Shown piece after piece: positions 22,540 through 31,730 of a DNA stretch of 64,000 nt (the first letter of the stretch is position 1; every line of letters starts with the position of its first letter). The position numbers were made by a program, and so were the translations under genes. The notes beneath the pieces were generated by a model. That model saw only the letters and a list, made by a program, of their open reading frames with translations, was not told the origin of the DNA and ran no database searches. This stretch comes from Kuschelorhynchus macadamiae (taxonomy: Eukaryota; Arthropoda; Insecta; Coleoptera; Curculionidae): positions 1,909,001 through 1,973,000 of the forward strand of contig JAUTXW010000347.1 of the NCBI GenBank assembly GCA_030620095.1, read 5' to 3'.

Positions 22540-22945
22540 GAAAACATATACATTTTGTGCATAAAAAATGTACAATATTATTCAGAAAAAAGTATTTTCT
22601 AATATAATACACAATTTTGTGCTTAAAATGTCCACAATTTGTGCAATAATTATGCACAATATTGTTTGATGAAAATGCATATTAATTTTATTAAAATATT
22701 TGCCATACAAAATTGTCCAATAAATATGCATTCTCTTGTGCAAAAATCTTATATATTATTGTATGTCAATTCAACACAGTATTGCTCAAAAGATATGCAC
22801 AATTATTCAGAAAATATATACAACTAATTCTGACCAATCATGTGTACATTTTCTGCCCAAATTTCTGTTCCAAGTACACATTCAGACACAATTTGTGCAC
22901 TAAATCTACACAATTATGCAGAATTTATGCATAATTTTTTTTAGT
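22540..22945. repeat. degenerate ~23-bp tandem repeat
   Basis: Imperfect units of about 22-27 bp approximating GTGCAAAAAATATGCACAATA, each with a TGTGCA or TGCACAA core, repeat some 14-16 times. Short frames inside (22639-22827, 22713-22934) simply translate the repeat. Confidence 0.75.
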
Positions 22946-23154
22946 ACGAAACTGCAGCCACGTCCAGTGCAAAAATAAAATAACTTAAAGTTAACAAAGT
23001 AAAACTTTTGTTTTGTTTTCATTTATTTAGTAAATATTTGTTAGTCGTTAGTTAGATTATTTACCTTTTCTATATCACATAATATGGTCTCTTGAAACAG
23101 GGCCGTTTTTAGGGGTGTGCACGGTGTGCCGGCACAAAGGCGGTCAAATCATTG

Positions 23155-23173
23155 GGGCGGCCGCAGGCCGCCC
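23155..23173. other. subterminal GGGCGGCC hairpin of hAT 1
   Basis: GGGCGGCC-GCA-GGCCGCCC, a perfect 8-bp stem with a 3-base loop. The half-site recurs at 23393, 26836 and 26862. Iterated subterminal motifs are typical of hAT ends. Confidence 0.7.
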
Positions 23174-23640
23174 GCCAAAAACACAAAATTAGCCATTTGA
23201 TTACAAAAATATACCTATATTTTTGTTTTCAAAATAAAGAAAAATTAAATTACATTTTGTTAGGCTTTTAAGATAAAACATTCATAAGAAATTTATTACC
23301 GGTGATTTCTTTTTTTGCTGTGCATGAGTTGCCGAAATTACAATAGAACTATTTATAGCAGCGTTTGGAAAAGCAATAAAAATGATAGATAAGGGCGGCC
23401 GCCTTTCAATGCAAAAATGTTTGTTTATACCTCATAATTGGTATGTGTACAGTATATAGTTTTATATAGCTCTATATACTGTAGAATGGGGCAGTTTTTA
23501 AATGTTTTGTTTTTCTTTTTAGTATTCGATTAACTAGCGAGAGTTTAACAGTGATATAAAGTGTTTGTGGTTTAGTTATTTTTTTCTACATTTTGCAAAA
23601 GTGAAATTTTAAAAGAAACAAATTTTCGTAATTTAAAAAG

Positions 23641-24057
23641 GTAAGTTCTTCGGATAGATATTACTTTAATTAATATTACCATCCAAATCCGCATCTTACG
23701 TTTTCGATTTAATATTAAACATGTGAAAAAAAATTTTTTTTAGCTTGAGATCAAAAAGTGGTTTATTGTTAATTTTATGTCTAGATTAATTAATTTTCTA
23801 TATTTCAAGTTTTAAAAAATGTATAAAGTAGTTTTACTAATTTACTTATCTAATAAAAATATAATAATTATATTTATTTTTTGGGTCATTTTAAAAACAA
23901 AATCTGATGCTAGATTACAATTTTACTTATTATTTATAAAAAATTCCATTTGGTGCGAACTTAATTGGGGATACTATAAAATTATATCTTCGCGGATTCA
24001 GAACTATTACATAAACTAAATTTTCTAACTTTAATTACCTTTCAATTTTATTTCCAG
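23641..24057 (+). other. probable 5'UTR intron of hAT 1
   Basis: Strong donor AAAAG/GTAAGTTCTT at 23641 and acceptor TTTATTTCCAG at 24057, immediately before the transposase ATG at 24058. The 417 bases between are AT-rich and noncoding. Confidence 0.6.
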
Positions 24058-26569
24058 ATGTCCGATAGAAAAACAAAACGTTTATCTGGAGCTCAATATA
24101 AAAAAAGAAAATTAGAAAAGGAAGAAAACAAAAAAAAATTAAGTGGATCTTTGCAAAAATATTTAGTTCCATCAACATCGTCACAGGGTACAGATACAAT
24201 TGAGGATGAAAATGTAAAGGATGCACATAAAGTAAGCGACCCTGAAGAAAAAAAACACCCTGAATCAAATACAGAAATAGATAATGAAGAAAAGATGATC
24301 TTAACCGATGATAATCCTAACTTAAACGAAGTTATCCCTGAAACTAATGATGATTTTGATGTCAGCGACCCATTCACCTGGCCGGATATTTTACAAAATC
24401 AAGTTATTGAGCAAATAGTACAAAACGATTTTCAGCATATAGAAAAAAAATTTCCTTCTGATGAATCGGGAAGGAAATTTTCTTCAACTCAATATTTTCG
24501 AATTTTGCCAAATGGTGAAAAAATTAAAAGAGCTTGGTTGGTATACTCTTGTAGAGCAAATAGCATTTTTTGTCTTTGTTGTAAAATATTTTGTAAGTAA
24601 GTGTTTAAGTTAAATAGCAAAATGGGGTATTCTGATTGGCGACATCTTTCACATATTTTATCCAAGCATGAATCTTCTGTACATCACTTGCAAGCTAATC
24701 AAAAATGGGTTGAGTTAAAAATGTCATTAAATAAAAAATTAACTATTGACAAAGAACGGCAAAATTATTTTGAACTTGAAAGGGAACGCTGGCGCTCTAT
24801 CTTAAAAAGAGTTATTGCAATTATTCAATTTTTAGCTGGACAATCATTGGCATTTCGTGGAAAAAGTTCCGTCTTATACGAACAAAATAATGGCAATTTT
24901 TTAAAAGCTGTTGAAATGGTGGCAAAATTTGACCCAGTGTTATCCGATCATCTACAAAAAATTACAAAGACCCAAGAATCAAAAAGTAAAATAACTCACT
25001 ATTTGGGAATTCATTTTCAAAACGAAATAATTACTTTGCTAGCAAAAAATATTTGCCATCATTTTACGACACTCTTAAAAAAATCCAAATATTTTTCCAT
25101 AATTTTAGATTCTACTCCAGATGCAAGTCATACAGAGCAAATTACATTTGTAGTCAGATATGTAGACTGTAACGAAGAAAATGTTGTCATAAAAGAGTGT
25201 TTTTTGGGTTTTTTTCCTATTTTATATACAACTGGGGAAGGGATTTTTAACCTATTGGTTAATGATATTTTGCCTAAGTTTGAATTAGATATTAGGGATA
25301 TAAGAGGTCAGGGCTATGATAATGGGGCCAATATGTCCGGAAAACATATCGGACTTCAACAAAGGGTAAAAAATGTTAATTCCAAGGCTATATTTGTTCC
25401 TTGCACCGCTCACACACTAAATCTAGTAATAAACGATTCCGCTAAAATCTCCCACGAAACAATACATTTTTTTAACATCGTGCAGGAACTGTATGTATTC
25501 TTTTCTTCTTCTCCTTTTCGTTGGGATGTTTAAAAAAAAAATGTTAGTAATTTAAATCTTACATCGGTAAGTGACACCCGATGGGAAAGCAGAGTTAAAG
25601 CGCTTAGACCACTTCGGAATCAACTAGGAAATATTTGTAAAGCTTTGGTTGAGCTTTCAGAAGATGTTACAATGACTCAAAAACAAAACTAAGTGCCAAT
25701 TCATTATTAGAAAAAATAAAATCATTTACTTTTATCTGTAGCTTAGTCATATGTTACGAGTTATTAGTTAAAATTGACGTAGTCAGTAAATTATTGCAAA
25801 AAATTAATATTGATCTGACTCAGTGTGTCACATCATTAAAACATGTACTTAACTTTATTAACGAAATGCGATCGGACCAAAGTTTTAACACTTACATAGA
25901 AATTTCATCCAATTTAGCAAATGAAATTGATGTGGAACCAGATTTTCCAGAAGTTCGTATAAGGCGGAAAAAATCCCAATTTAGTTATGAAAGTACAGAC
26001 AATGTATTAACTAACGAACGAGAGAAATTTAAAATAAATTTTTATTATACTGTTATTGACCAGCTAGAATATCAGTAGAAGAAAGGTTTAATTCTCTTTC
26101 GTATTGCAGTAATATTTTTAACTTTTTAACACGGTTTCATGATGTGACATCGGATGATTTAAAACAAAAATGCGTTGAACTTGAAATCGCATTAACCGAA
26201 GACGAATCGAGGGATATAAGTGGCCTAGAACTATTTGAAGAAATTGTTACATTTAAATCCCTAACAGATCAAATCAAACCTATTGAGATTCTAAAATTTA
26301 TTTATAGTAATAATTTGGTCTCATCTTTTCCTAATTTATGTATAAGCTTGAGAATTTTTTTAACAATACCAGTAACGGTTGCATCTGGTGAACGGTCATT
26401 CTCAAAATTAAAAATAATAAAAAACTATTTAAGATCTTCTATGTCACAGGAAAGGCTTACAAATTTAGGTATAATTGCCATTGAAAATGAAATTTGTGAA
26501 AATTTAGACCATAATAAAATAATAGACGAGTTCGCAAGTACAAAAGCCAGAAAAATATTTTTGAAATGA
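24058..26569 (+). pseudogene. hAT transposase (ZMYM1/DUF4371-like), broken
   Basis: Order: Lys/Glu-rich N-terminus (KRLSGAQYKKRKLEKEENKK), an acidic linker, a zinc-finger-like block (RAWLVYSCRANSIFCLCCKIF), DUF4371-like region (RQNYFELERERWRSILKRVI, LAFRGKSS, NGNFLKAVEMVAKFDPVL), catalytic core (FSIILDSTPDASHTEQITFV with the first D, RGQGYDNGANMSGKHIGLQ with the second D, FVPCTAHTLNLVINDSA), and a C-terminal dimerisation block (IPVTVASGERSFSKLKII, LTNLGIIAIENEI). Breaks: TAA at 24598-24600, TAA at 25531-25533 (in place of Leu after RWDV), a frameshift near 25690 and another near 26075. Reassembled by eye it is about 830 residues, near full length. The insertion is old enough for four lesions but still well aligned. 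Confidence 0.9.
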
Positions 26570-26889
26570 AGAGGTTGTTTTTTTATTGGGACTTGCTTAG
26601 TTTTATACTTAGATACAATATAAAAGATACCAATTTTTGTTTGTTTGGCTTTTATATTATTTGATATTTAAATAATTAATAGTTTAAACATTTGTATTTT
26701 GTTTTATGTTGTTTATTGTTTCGTTTAATAGATTATTACCTTATGTTATGATACAATGTTACTTGTTAATGTATACGTAGGAACTTAAATATATTTTTTT
26801 GTTCAATAAATATTGTTTGTTTTTTTGTTATAAAAGGGCGGCCGTTTTATTTCTGCACAAAGGCGGCCGAGGGGCTAGGAACGGCCCTG

Positions 26890-27612
26890 TCTTAAAATAA
26901 TGATTTGTTTCAATTCTGTCACCAGCACTATATACATAAAAATTATTTAAAATAATGTAGAATTAAAAGCAACAAAAATTATTATTAATATAATAATTTA
27001 GTAGTACCTAGTCCATGCTTACAGACAGAAGGTATAAATAAAAAAAAGCAAATTGTGCCGACCGATTTAATTTTTGAGAACGGCCTCCTTTAATTTTAAT
27101 GGCTACAAAATGCAAACAAAAGTCTACCGAAGCGTCACCGAGATCGAGCATTAACTCGGTACCGCTTTTTCACGGGCGCAAAAAAGCAGTACCGTCCTCG
27201 GGTATAGCATAGTTCGGCAGTCCCTCTTAATAACAATAAATAATGCGTATTAATTGGTTTGATATATTACCGGCGTTGCGACTTTTTGCGCCCCCAAGTG
27301 GCTTCGTACGAGAATGCGGCCCTCTTTTTGTGCGCGCTGCTGTCCCGGCCTCTCGGACTCGCAGGAATGCCAGCGTTTCGCGCGGTGTTAAAATTTTGAC
27401 AGCGGATTTTGGTCCGTTGTCCATATTGATATTGGGGTTTCTTTTGGGCCGGGATCGGATGTCATATTTAACACTCGTCGTTTCTCTATTTTACGAAAAA
27501 AAATTCCTACAATAAAAGTAAATAGAGTTTTTTATTCTTCTAATTTTCTGTTGTTTCTGTATTTATTGTCATACATGTATGTATTTGCTCAAAATTCTTG
27601 AAATTTTTTAGT

Positions 27613-27614
<2 letters not shown>
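26890..27614. other. no gene; GC-elevated islet at about 27110-27480
   Basis: In strong contrast to its surroundings, 27110-27480 is CpG-bearing (ACCGAGATCGAGC, GGGCGCAAAAAAGC, GTGCGCGCTGCTG, CCGGCCTCTCGG). A hairpin-like ACCGAG...CTCGGT is at about 27139-27164. A 65-codon frame on the minus strand (27424-27227) has no recognisable domain. It could be the 5' part of a repeat family or a host promoter; I cannot tell. Confidence 0.35.

Positions 27615-27679
<65 letters not shown>
27615..27679. repeat. (TA)n microsatellite, 65 bp
   Basis: Pure tract immediately past the C-terminal coding end of the Penelope-like element. Confidence 0.98.
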
Positions 27680-27680
<1 letters not shown>

Positions 27681-27682
27681 TG

Positions 27683-27928
27683 TTGGTAGTTTTAATGATT
27701 CGTTCCTTTTATTCAAATCACCTCATTTTTCAATTTCTATGGCTTCTCGAAATATTCTGGTCTTATAATGTTGTATATTGGCAATCTCCCTACACCCATC
27801 GAAATTTATTTTGTGGCTGGTTTCCTGATGACGTAGGAATAGAGTTGAGATTGTTGGTTTGTTTGTTTCTGATGCTAAGTTTATGCTCTTCTACTCTTGC
27901 TGATATTCGCCTGTTAGTTTGCCCTATG
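27683..27928 (-). pseudogene. Penelope-like element, 3' coding part (GIY-YIG end)
   Basis: Continues the frame broken off at 30631 by the insertion of M6. Leftward: YIGQTNRRISARVEEHKLSI (the second half of a GIY-YIG endonuclease), NKFRWV, and in another frame ANIQHYKTRIFREAIEIEK, a stop, then GDLNKRNESLKLPT, the usual Penelope C-terminus. Frame changes and a stop show decay. Joined to the piece at 30631-31575, the coding order RT - GIY-YIG is that of endonuclease-bearing Penelope-like elements. Confidence 0.85.
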
Positions 27929-28356
27929 TACAGGGTGGTCCAGTTAAGATGCTCTTATACTTTATCTTAATAAATAAGACACTGAGAAAAAAAAGTTAAA
28001 TACAAAAAGTATTTGACCCTAAGTATATTTTTTATTTATAATATTTTTATGTATACAGGGTGTTCCATTGTGCCAGGACAGTAACCAACTTTTTTCTTTT
28101 TAATGAAATGGTATGAATATTTTTAGAAATTCTAATTCTACGCTTGATTTTGAGTATTTTTTATCATTACATAGTATACGAAATTTTGAGTAGTTTTTGA
28201 GAAAAAGTAACTTTTCAATTTTTTTTCGGAAAACAGGTTTTTGGAAAAATGTGATTTTTTCGCACCTGAAGACTAAAATTGTGAATTTTGGTTATGGATC
28301 CATGGGAGTGGTTAACATTTAATACTCTGACCTATCAAGAGCGAAAATCCATTATA

Positions 28357-28436
28357 CAGGGTGGTCTCAAATGACCATCAAAAAAAAAATGTTTTTGTAA
28401 CTAAAAAAACTTAATTTTTTTAAATTAAACACCCTG
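28357..28436. repeat. 80-bp mini inverted-end unit inside M6 arm
   Basis: Begins CAGGGTGGTCTCA after TA and ends ACACCCTG before TA. The inverted counterpart is at 30171-30248, and the same unit occurs in M9 at 46013-46089. It is either a tiny MITE captured in the arm or an iterated transposase-binding site. Confidence 0.65.
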
Positions 28437-28677
28437 TATTTAGCACTTTTATTGTGTTTAGGATTTAAATCTGCATCATTTTATATATATATAGTTTATA
28501 TTCCAAAAATTAGTAGTTTAGAAGTTATGACCAATTTTCTACAATAATTCGGGTATTTTTTGTTAAAAATCTAACTAAACCTAAATAATATCCTATTCTA
28601 AATTTTTTTTTAGCATTATAATTAAATTTAACATTAAATCAACAAGTAATGCAAGAAAGAAAGTAACTAATTACTTA

Positions 28678-29734
28678 TTACAAAACATTTTCCCCATAAC
28701 CCCCGTCTTTGGCAATACAAGTAGTATACATGGTTTCAATTCTCGCAATAGCATTTCTAACCGCGTCTGTCGCATTAAGTCTTTCTACCTCTTGCTTAAT
28801 TCTCCTTTTTAAATCTTGAACAGTATTACACCTATTTTTATACACCCCGTTTTTAAGGTTGCCCCATAAAAAAAATCCAGGGGTGTTAAGTCGGGGCTCC
28901 TCGCTGGCCAATCTATGGTCCCGTACCGACCAATCCAAAATGGAAACCGTTGAATCAAACAATTTCTAACAGGCACTACAGTGTGATATGGAGCACTATC
29001 TTGTTGATAAACAAGCCCTTCTTTAATATCGTTCGGCAGATTGTCAATTAACGGAAATATTTCGTGCTGCAACAAATATAAATACCTCTCACCATTCAGA
29101 ACAAAGTCATAAAATACTGGACCTATTATTCGAGCACGGATAATACCACACCACACAAACACTTCTCCGACCCTGTTTTTTCATTTCTTTTACACGATGT
29201 TCATTTGAGTTACACCAGTAATGTTTTTTTTTCGTTGAACATGCCGGCCGTTTTGAAAATTGCCTCATCGGTAAATAAAATATTTTTAAAAATGTCAGTT
29301 TCAAAATGGTGGTCCATCATGAGAGAACAATAAAAAAGCCTTGTTTGAAAGTCCTGTTGGGATAATTCCTGAACTGGTAAAAATTTGAACGGATGTTAGT
29401 TATTATCAGTTAAAGTCATTTGAATACTAGTCTTACTACTTCCCGGTAGATCTTGGGATGCATCTCTTTGCGAATGTTCGTTGTTTTCTTCAAAATACAG
29501 GAGAATTTCTAATTGCTTTTCTTCTGTTAGGACAATTTTAAGGCGCCGTTTTTGTTTATTGATTACCACTCCACGTTCAAGATCACGAACAATTTGTGAA
29601 AAAATATGTTTCGTGGGTTCCCGTCTTGCGGGATACAACAACCGATACTCCCGCAGGGCTAATGCTGGACTCCTATTATTTCTTATGTAACATTCATGAA
29701 GATTTAAATGCTCTTGGACACTGTATAAAGCCAT
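28678..29734 (-). pseudogene. mariner-like transposase, DD40D type (M6)
   Basis: Leftward from ATG at 29734: MALYSVQEHLNLHECYIRNN, REYRLLYPARREPTKHIFSQ, VLTEEKQLEILLYFEE, SQDLPGSSKTSIQ (N-terminal DNA-binding region), then a frame change near 29395. Then LPVQELSQQDFQTRLFYC, ILFTDEAIFKTAGMF (first D, near 29270), HYWCNSNEHRVKEMKKQGRR, VWCGIIRARIIGPVFYDFVL, VYQQDSAPYH (second D, about 29010), WIGRYGTIDWPARSPDLTPLD (third D), and a frameshift at about 28860 to LWGNLKNGVYKNRCNTVQDL and CIAKDGGYGENVL. I count 40 residues between the second and third D. Several frameshifts make it inactive. It is a close copy of the M9 transposase. Confidence 0.9.
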
Positions 29735-30630
29735 TTTTCCTTTAAAAAGAGTTAGAGGCAACTAAATGTCAAATAAAAACTGTGTATTTATTGGTGTCCA
29801 GGCAACAATTTTACTAGTTTTGTTTTTCCATGGATATCTTGTATAATTAAGACGCGTTTAGAAATGCTATTATTGCGAAAAGTAAAACCGTAACCGTAAT
29901 ATTATACTACTTGTATTGCCAAAGACGGGGGTTATGTCGAAAATGTTTTGTAATAAGTAATTAGTTACTTTCTTTCTTGTATTACTTGTTGATTTAATGT
30001 TAAATTTAATTATAATGTTAAAAAAAACTTAGAATAGAATATTATTTAGGTTTAGTTAGGTTTTTAACAAAAATACCTGAAATACTTCTTAACTACTAAT
30101 TTTTGGAATATAAACTATATATATGGAATGATGCAGAATTAAATCCTAAACACAATAAAAGTGCTAAATACAGGGTGTTCCATTTAAAAAAATTAAGTTT
30201 TTTTAGTTACAAAAACATTTTTTTTGATGGTCATTTGTGACCACCCTGTATAATGGATTTTCGCTCTTGATAGGTCAGAGTATTAAATATTAACCACTCC
30301 CACGGATCCATAACCAAAATTCACAATTTTAGTCTTCAAGTGTGAAAAAATCACATTTTTCCAAAAACCTATTTTTCCGAAAAAAATTAGAAAAATTAAT
30401 TTTTCTCAAAAACAAACGTAGAATTAGAACTTCTAAAAATATTCATACAATTTCATTAAAAAGAAAAAAGTTGGTTACTGTCCTGGCACAATGGAACACC
30501 CTGTATACATAAAAATATTATAAATAAAAAATACACTTAGGGTCAAATACCTTTTGTATTTAACTTTTTTTTCTCAGTGTCTTATTTATTGAGATAAAGT
30601 ATAGGAGCATCTTAAGTGGGCCACCCTGTA

Positions 30631-31575
30631 CATCACAGTACTGGCACGGAATGCTGTATACACTGGGGTTTTCCAGTTTGATTTTATCTTTTGGCTTTCC
30701 AAGTAGTTTACCAATAGTTGTTTGTGGCTTGTGTATTATTTGTATGTTGTGTTTTCTAAGAATTCTTTCGATTCTGTCTGTTCTGCCTTTTACATATGGT
30801 AAGAATACTTGTTGCTTTCCCGGTTCATAATTTTCGTTGTTCGTTAAATCTGTACAATAATTGCTTTCTCTATGGTATGATTTGTGTAGCCATTTTTCTT
30901 TAAAGCACTAGATATTATATTAAGTTTTGTTTTGTCTCGTTTGCGTTTCAGTTAATCGCACGGATCTGGACATTAGGGTATTAGCCACAGCCTGAATTTG
31001 TGCTGGGTGATGAGGTGATCTGGCTTTTAAATCTCTGCTTTATGTGCTGGTTTTCTATAAAAGGTGTATTCGAAATGTTCGTTATGCAATTTTGTGACCA
31101 GAACATCTAGAAATGGCAGTTTGTTATCTCGCTCTAACTCTAGAGTAAATTGTATTCTGGAAAGGATTGAATTTACGTAAGTTTTGTAAATTTTTCGAGC
31201 TCTGTATGACCATGTTGCCATATATTGAATAAGTCATCCATATAACGAATCTATAATTTGGGCTTTAAACTTGCTTTCTCAGGAGCTTCTTTCTTAGATT
31301 ATACGCGACTATGGTGATAACGAGTTCATGTTGAATGAAAAATAAGTATTTTTAACGCAATGCTCCGAGAGCTGTATTATATGTGCCTCGAAATCCTCGC
31401 GCATAGCAATCTTGTCCAATGCTTCGTCGGTGGGAATACTAGAATACAAAGTCTTGACATCTAGGCTTGATATGATATCGTCTTTTTCAAGAACAATATC
31501 TCGTATAATTCGGGTGAAATGCTCCGAGTTCTTTTCAAATGAATCGTTCAAAAAGGCGATTGGCAATAGGTAGAA
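30631..31575 (-). pseudogene. Penelope-like element reverse transcriptase, 5' part
   Basis: Leftward from about 31575: NDSFEKNSEHFTRIIRDIVL, DDIISSLDVKTLYSSIPTDE (RT motif A), LDKIAMREDFEAHIIQL, then a deletion that removes motif B. Next KEAPEKASLKPKL, a stop, IRYMDDLFNIWQHGHTELEK (motif C, catalytic YMDD, near 31240), RIQFTLELERDNKLPFLDVL (about 31130), YRKPAHKAEI. After further frame changes: LFLPYVKGRTDRIERILRKHN-like sequence near 30800 and SVYSIPCQYCDV (start of GIY-YIG) at 30631, where M6 cuts the frame. The 5' end is joined directly to mariner relic M7. Confidence 0.88.
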
Positions 31576-31722
31576 AATAATCAAGGGTGTAAGATCTAGC
31601 GATTGAGTGGGCCATTTTGTTGGATCTTGGCGGGGCCGTTTCAATGTCTTTCCAGAAATATGGGATCCGCCAAACATTTATTTTTTAAGGAAACTGGGTA
31701 TGCCCTTCGCGAAACACATGGG
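31575..31722 (-). pseudogene. M7: mariner-like transposase relic, distal piece
   Basis: Directly left of hAT 2 the minus strand reads HVFREGHTQFP, a stop, KINVW, GSHISG, then (after a deletion) DPTKWPTQSLDLTPL and, with a shift, DYF. It continues the piece ending SDKNP at about 34050. Normal family order is SDxNPHxxREGHxQ...INVWxGI...WPxRSPDLTPLDYF. A Penelope-like fragment begins right after it. Confidence 0.75.
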
Positions 31723-31730
31723 GGTTTATG

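Larger units (their letters stand above)
23098..26889 (+). mobile_element. hAT element 1 (ZMYM1/DUF4371-like transposase)
   Basis: The ends are CAGGGCCGTT on both sides in inverted orientation, with partial match continuing to TAG. Flanks TCTTGAAA (23090-23097) and TCTTAAAA (26890-26897) form an 8-bp target duplication with one mismatch, as expected for hAT. GC-rich subterminal GGGCGGCC motifs occur near both ends (23155-23173, 23393, 26836, 26862), likely transposase-binding sites. Contains a 5'UTR intron and a broken transposase. Confidence 0.93.
27931..30628 (-). mobile_element. M6: composite mariner-like element with nested inverted ends
   Basis: Outer ends CAGGGTGGTCCAGTTAAG (27931) and its complement (30628) are flanked by TA. 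The outer arms (27931-28053 and 30506-30628) are inverted copies. Within them a second pair of mariner ends starts CAGGGTGTTCCATTGTGCC (28056) and closes at 30503, again flanked by TA, with arms of several hundred bases. If the inner element is removed, the outer arms form a ~246-bp palindrome centred on ATGTATATACAT. The same two-level structure is present in M9 (45588-48338), so the whole has moved as a unit. It is inserted in the GIY-YIG region of a Penelope-like element. Confidence 0.93.

Noticed and set aside
22639..22934. Two overlapping short open frames rich in Cys, Asn and Tyr
   Set aside because: They translate the degenerate 23-bp repeat; no domain and no start context.
24598..24610. 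GTAAGTAAGT at the first stop of the hAT 1 transposase as a splice donor
   Set aside because: Sequence after the stop continues in the same frame with expected family text, so a nonsense change is simpler than an intron.
27826..27870. CCTGATGACG resembling a hammerhead core
   Set aside because: No GAAA core or stem II follows at a suitable distance, and the sequence lies in the Penelope coding end.
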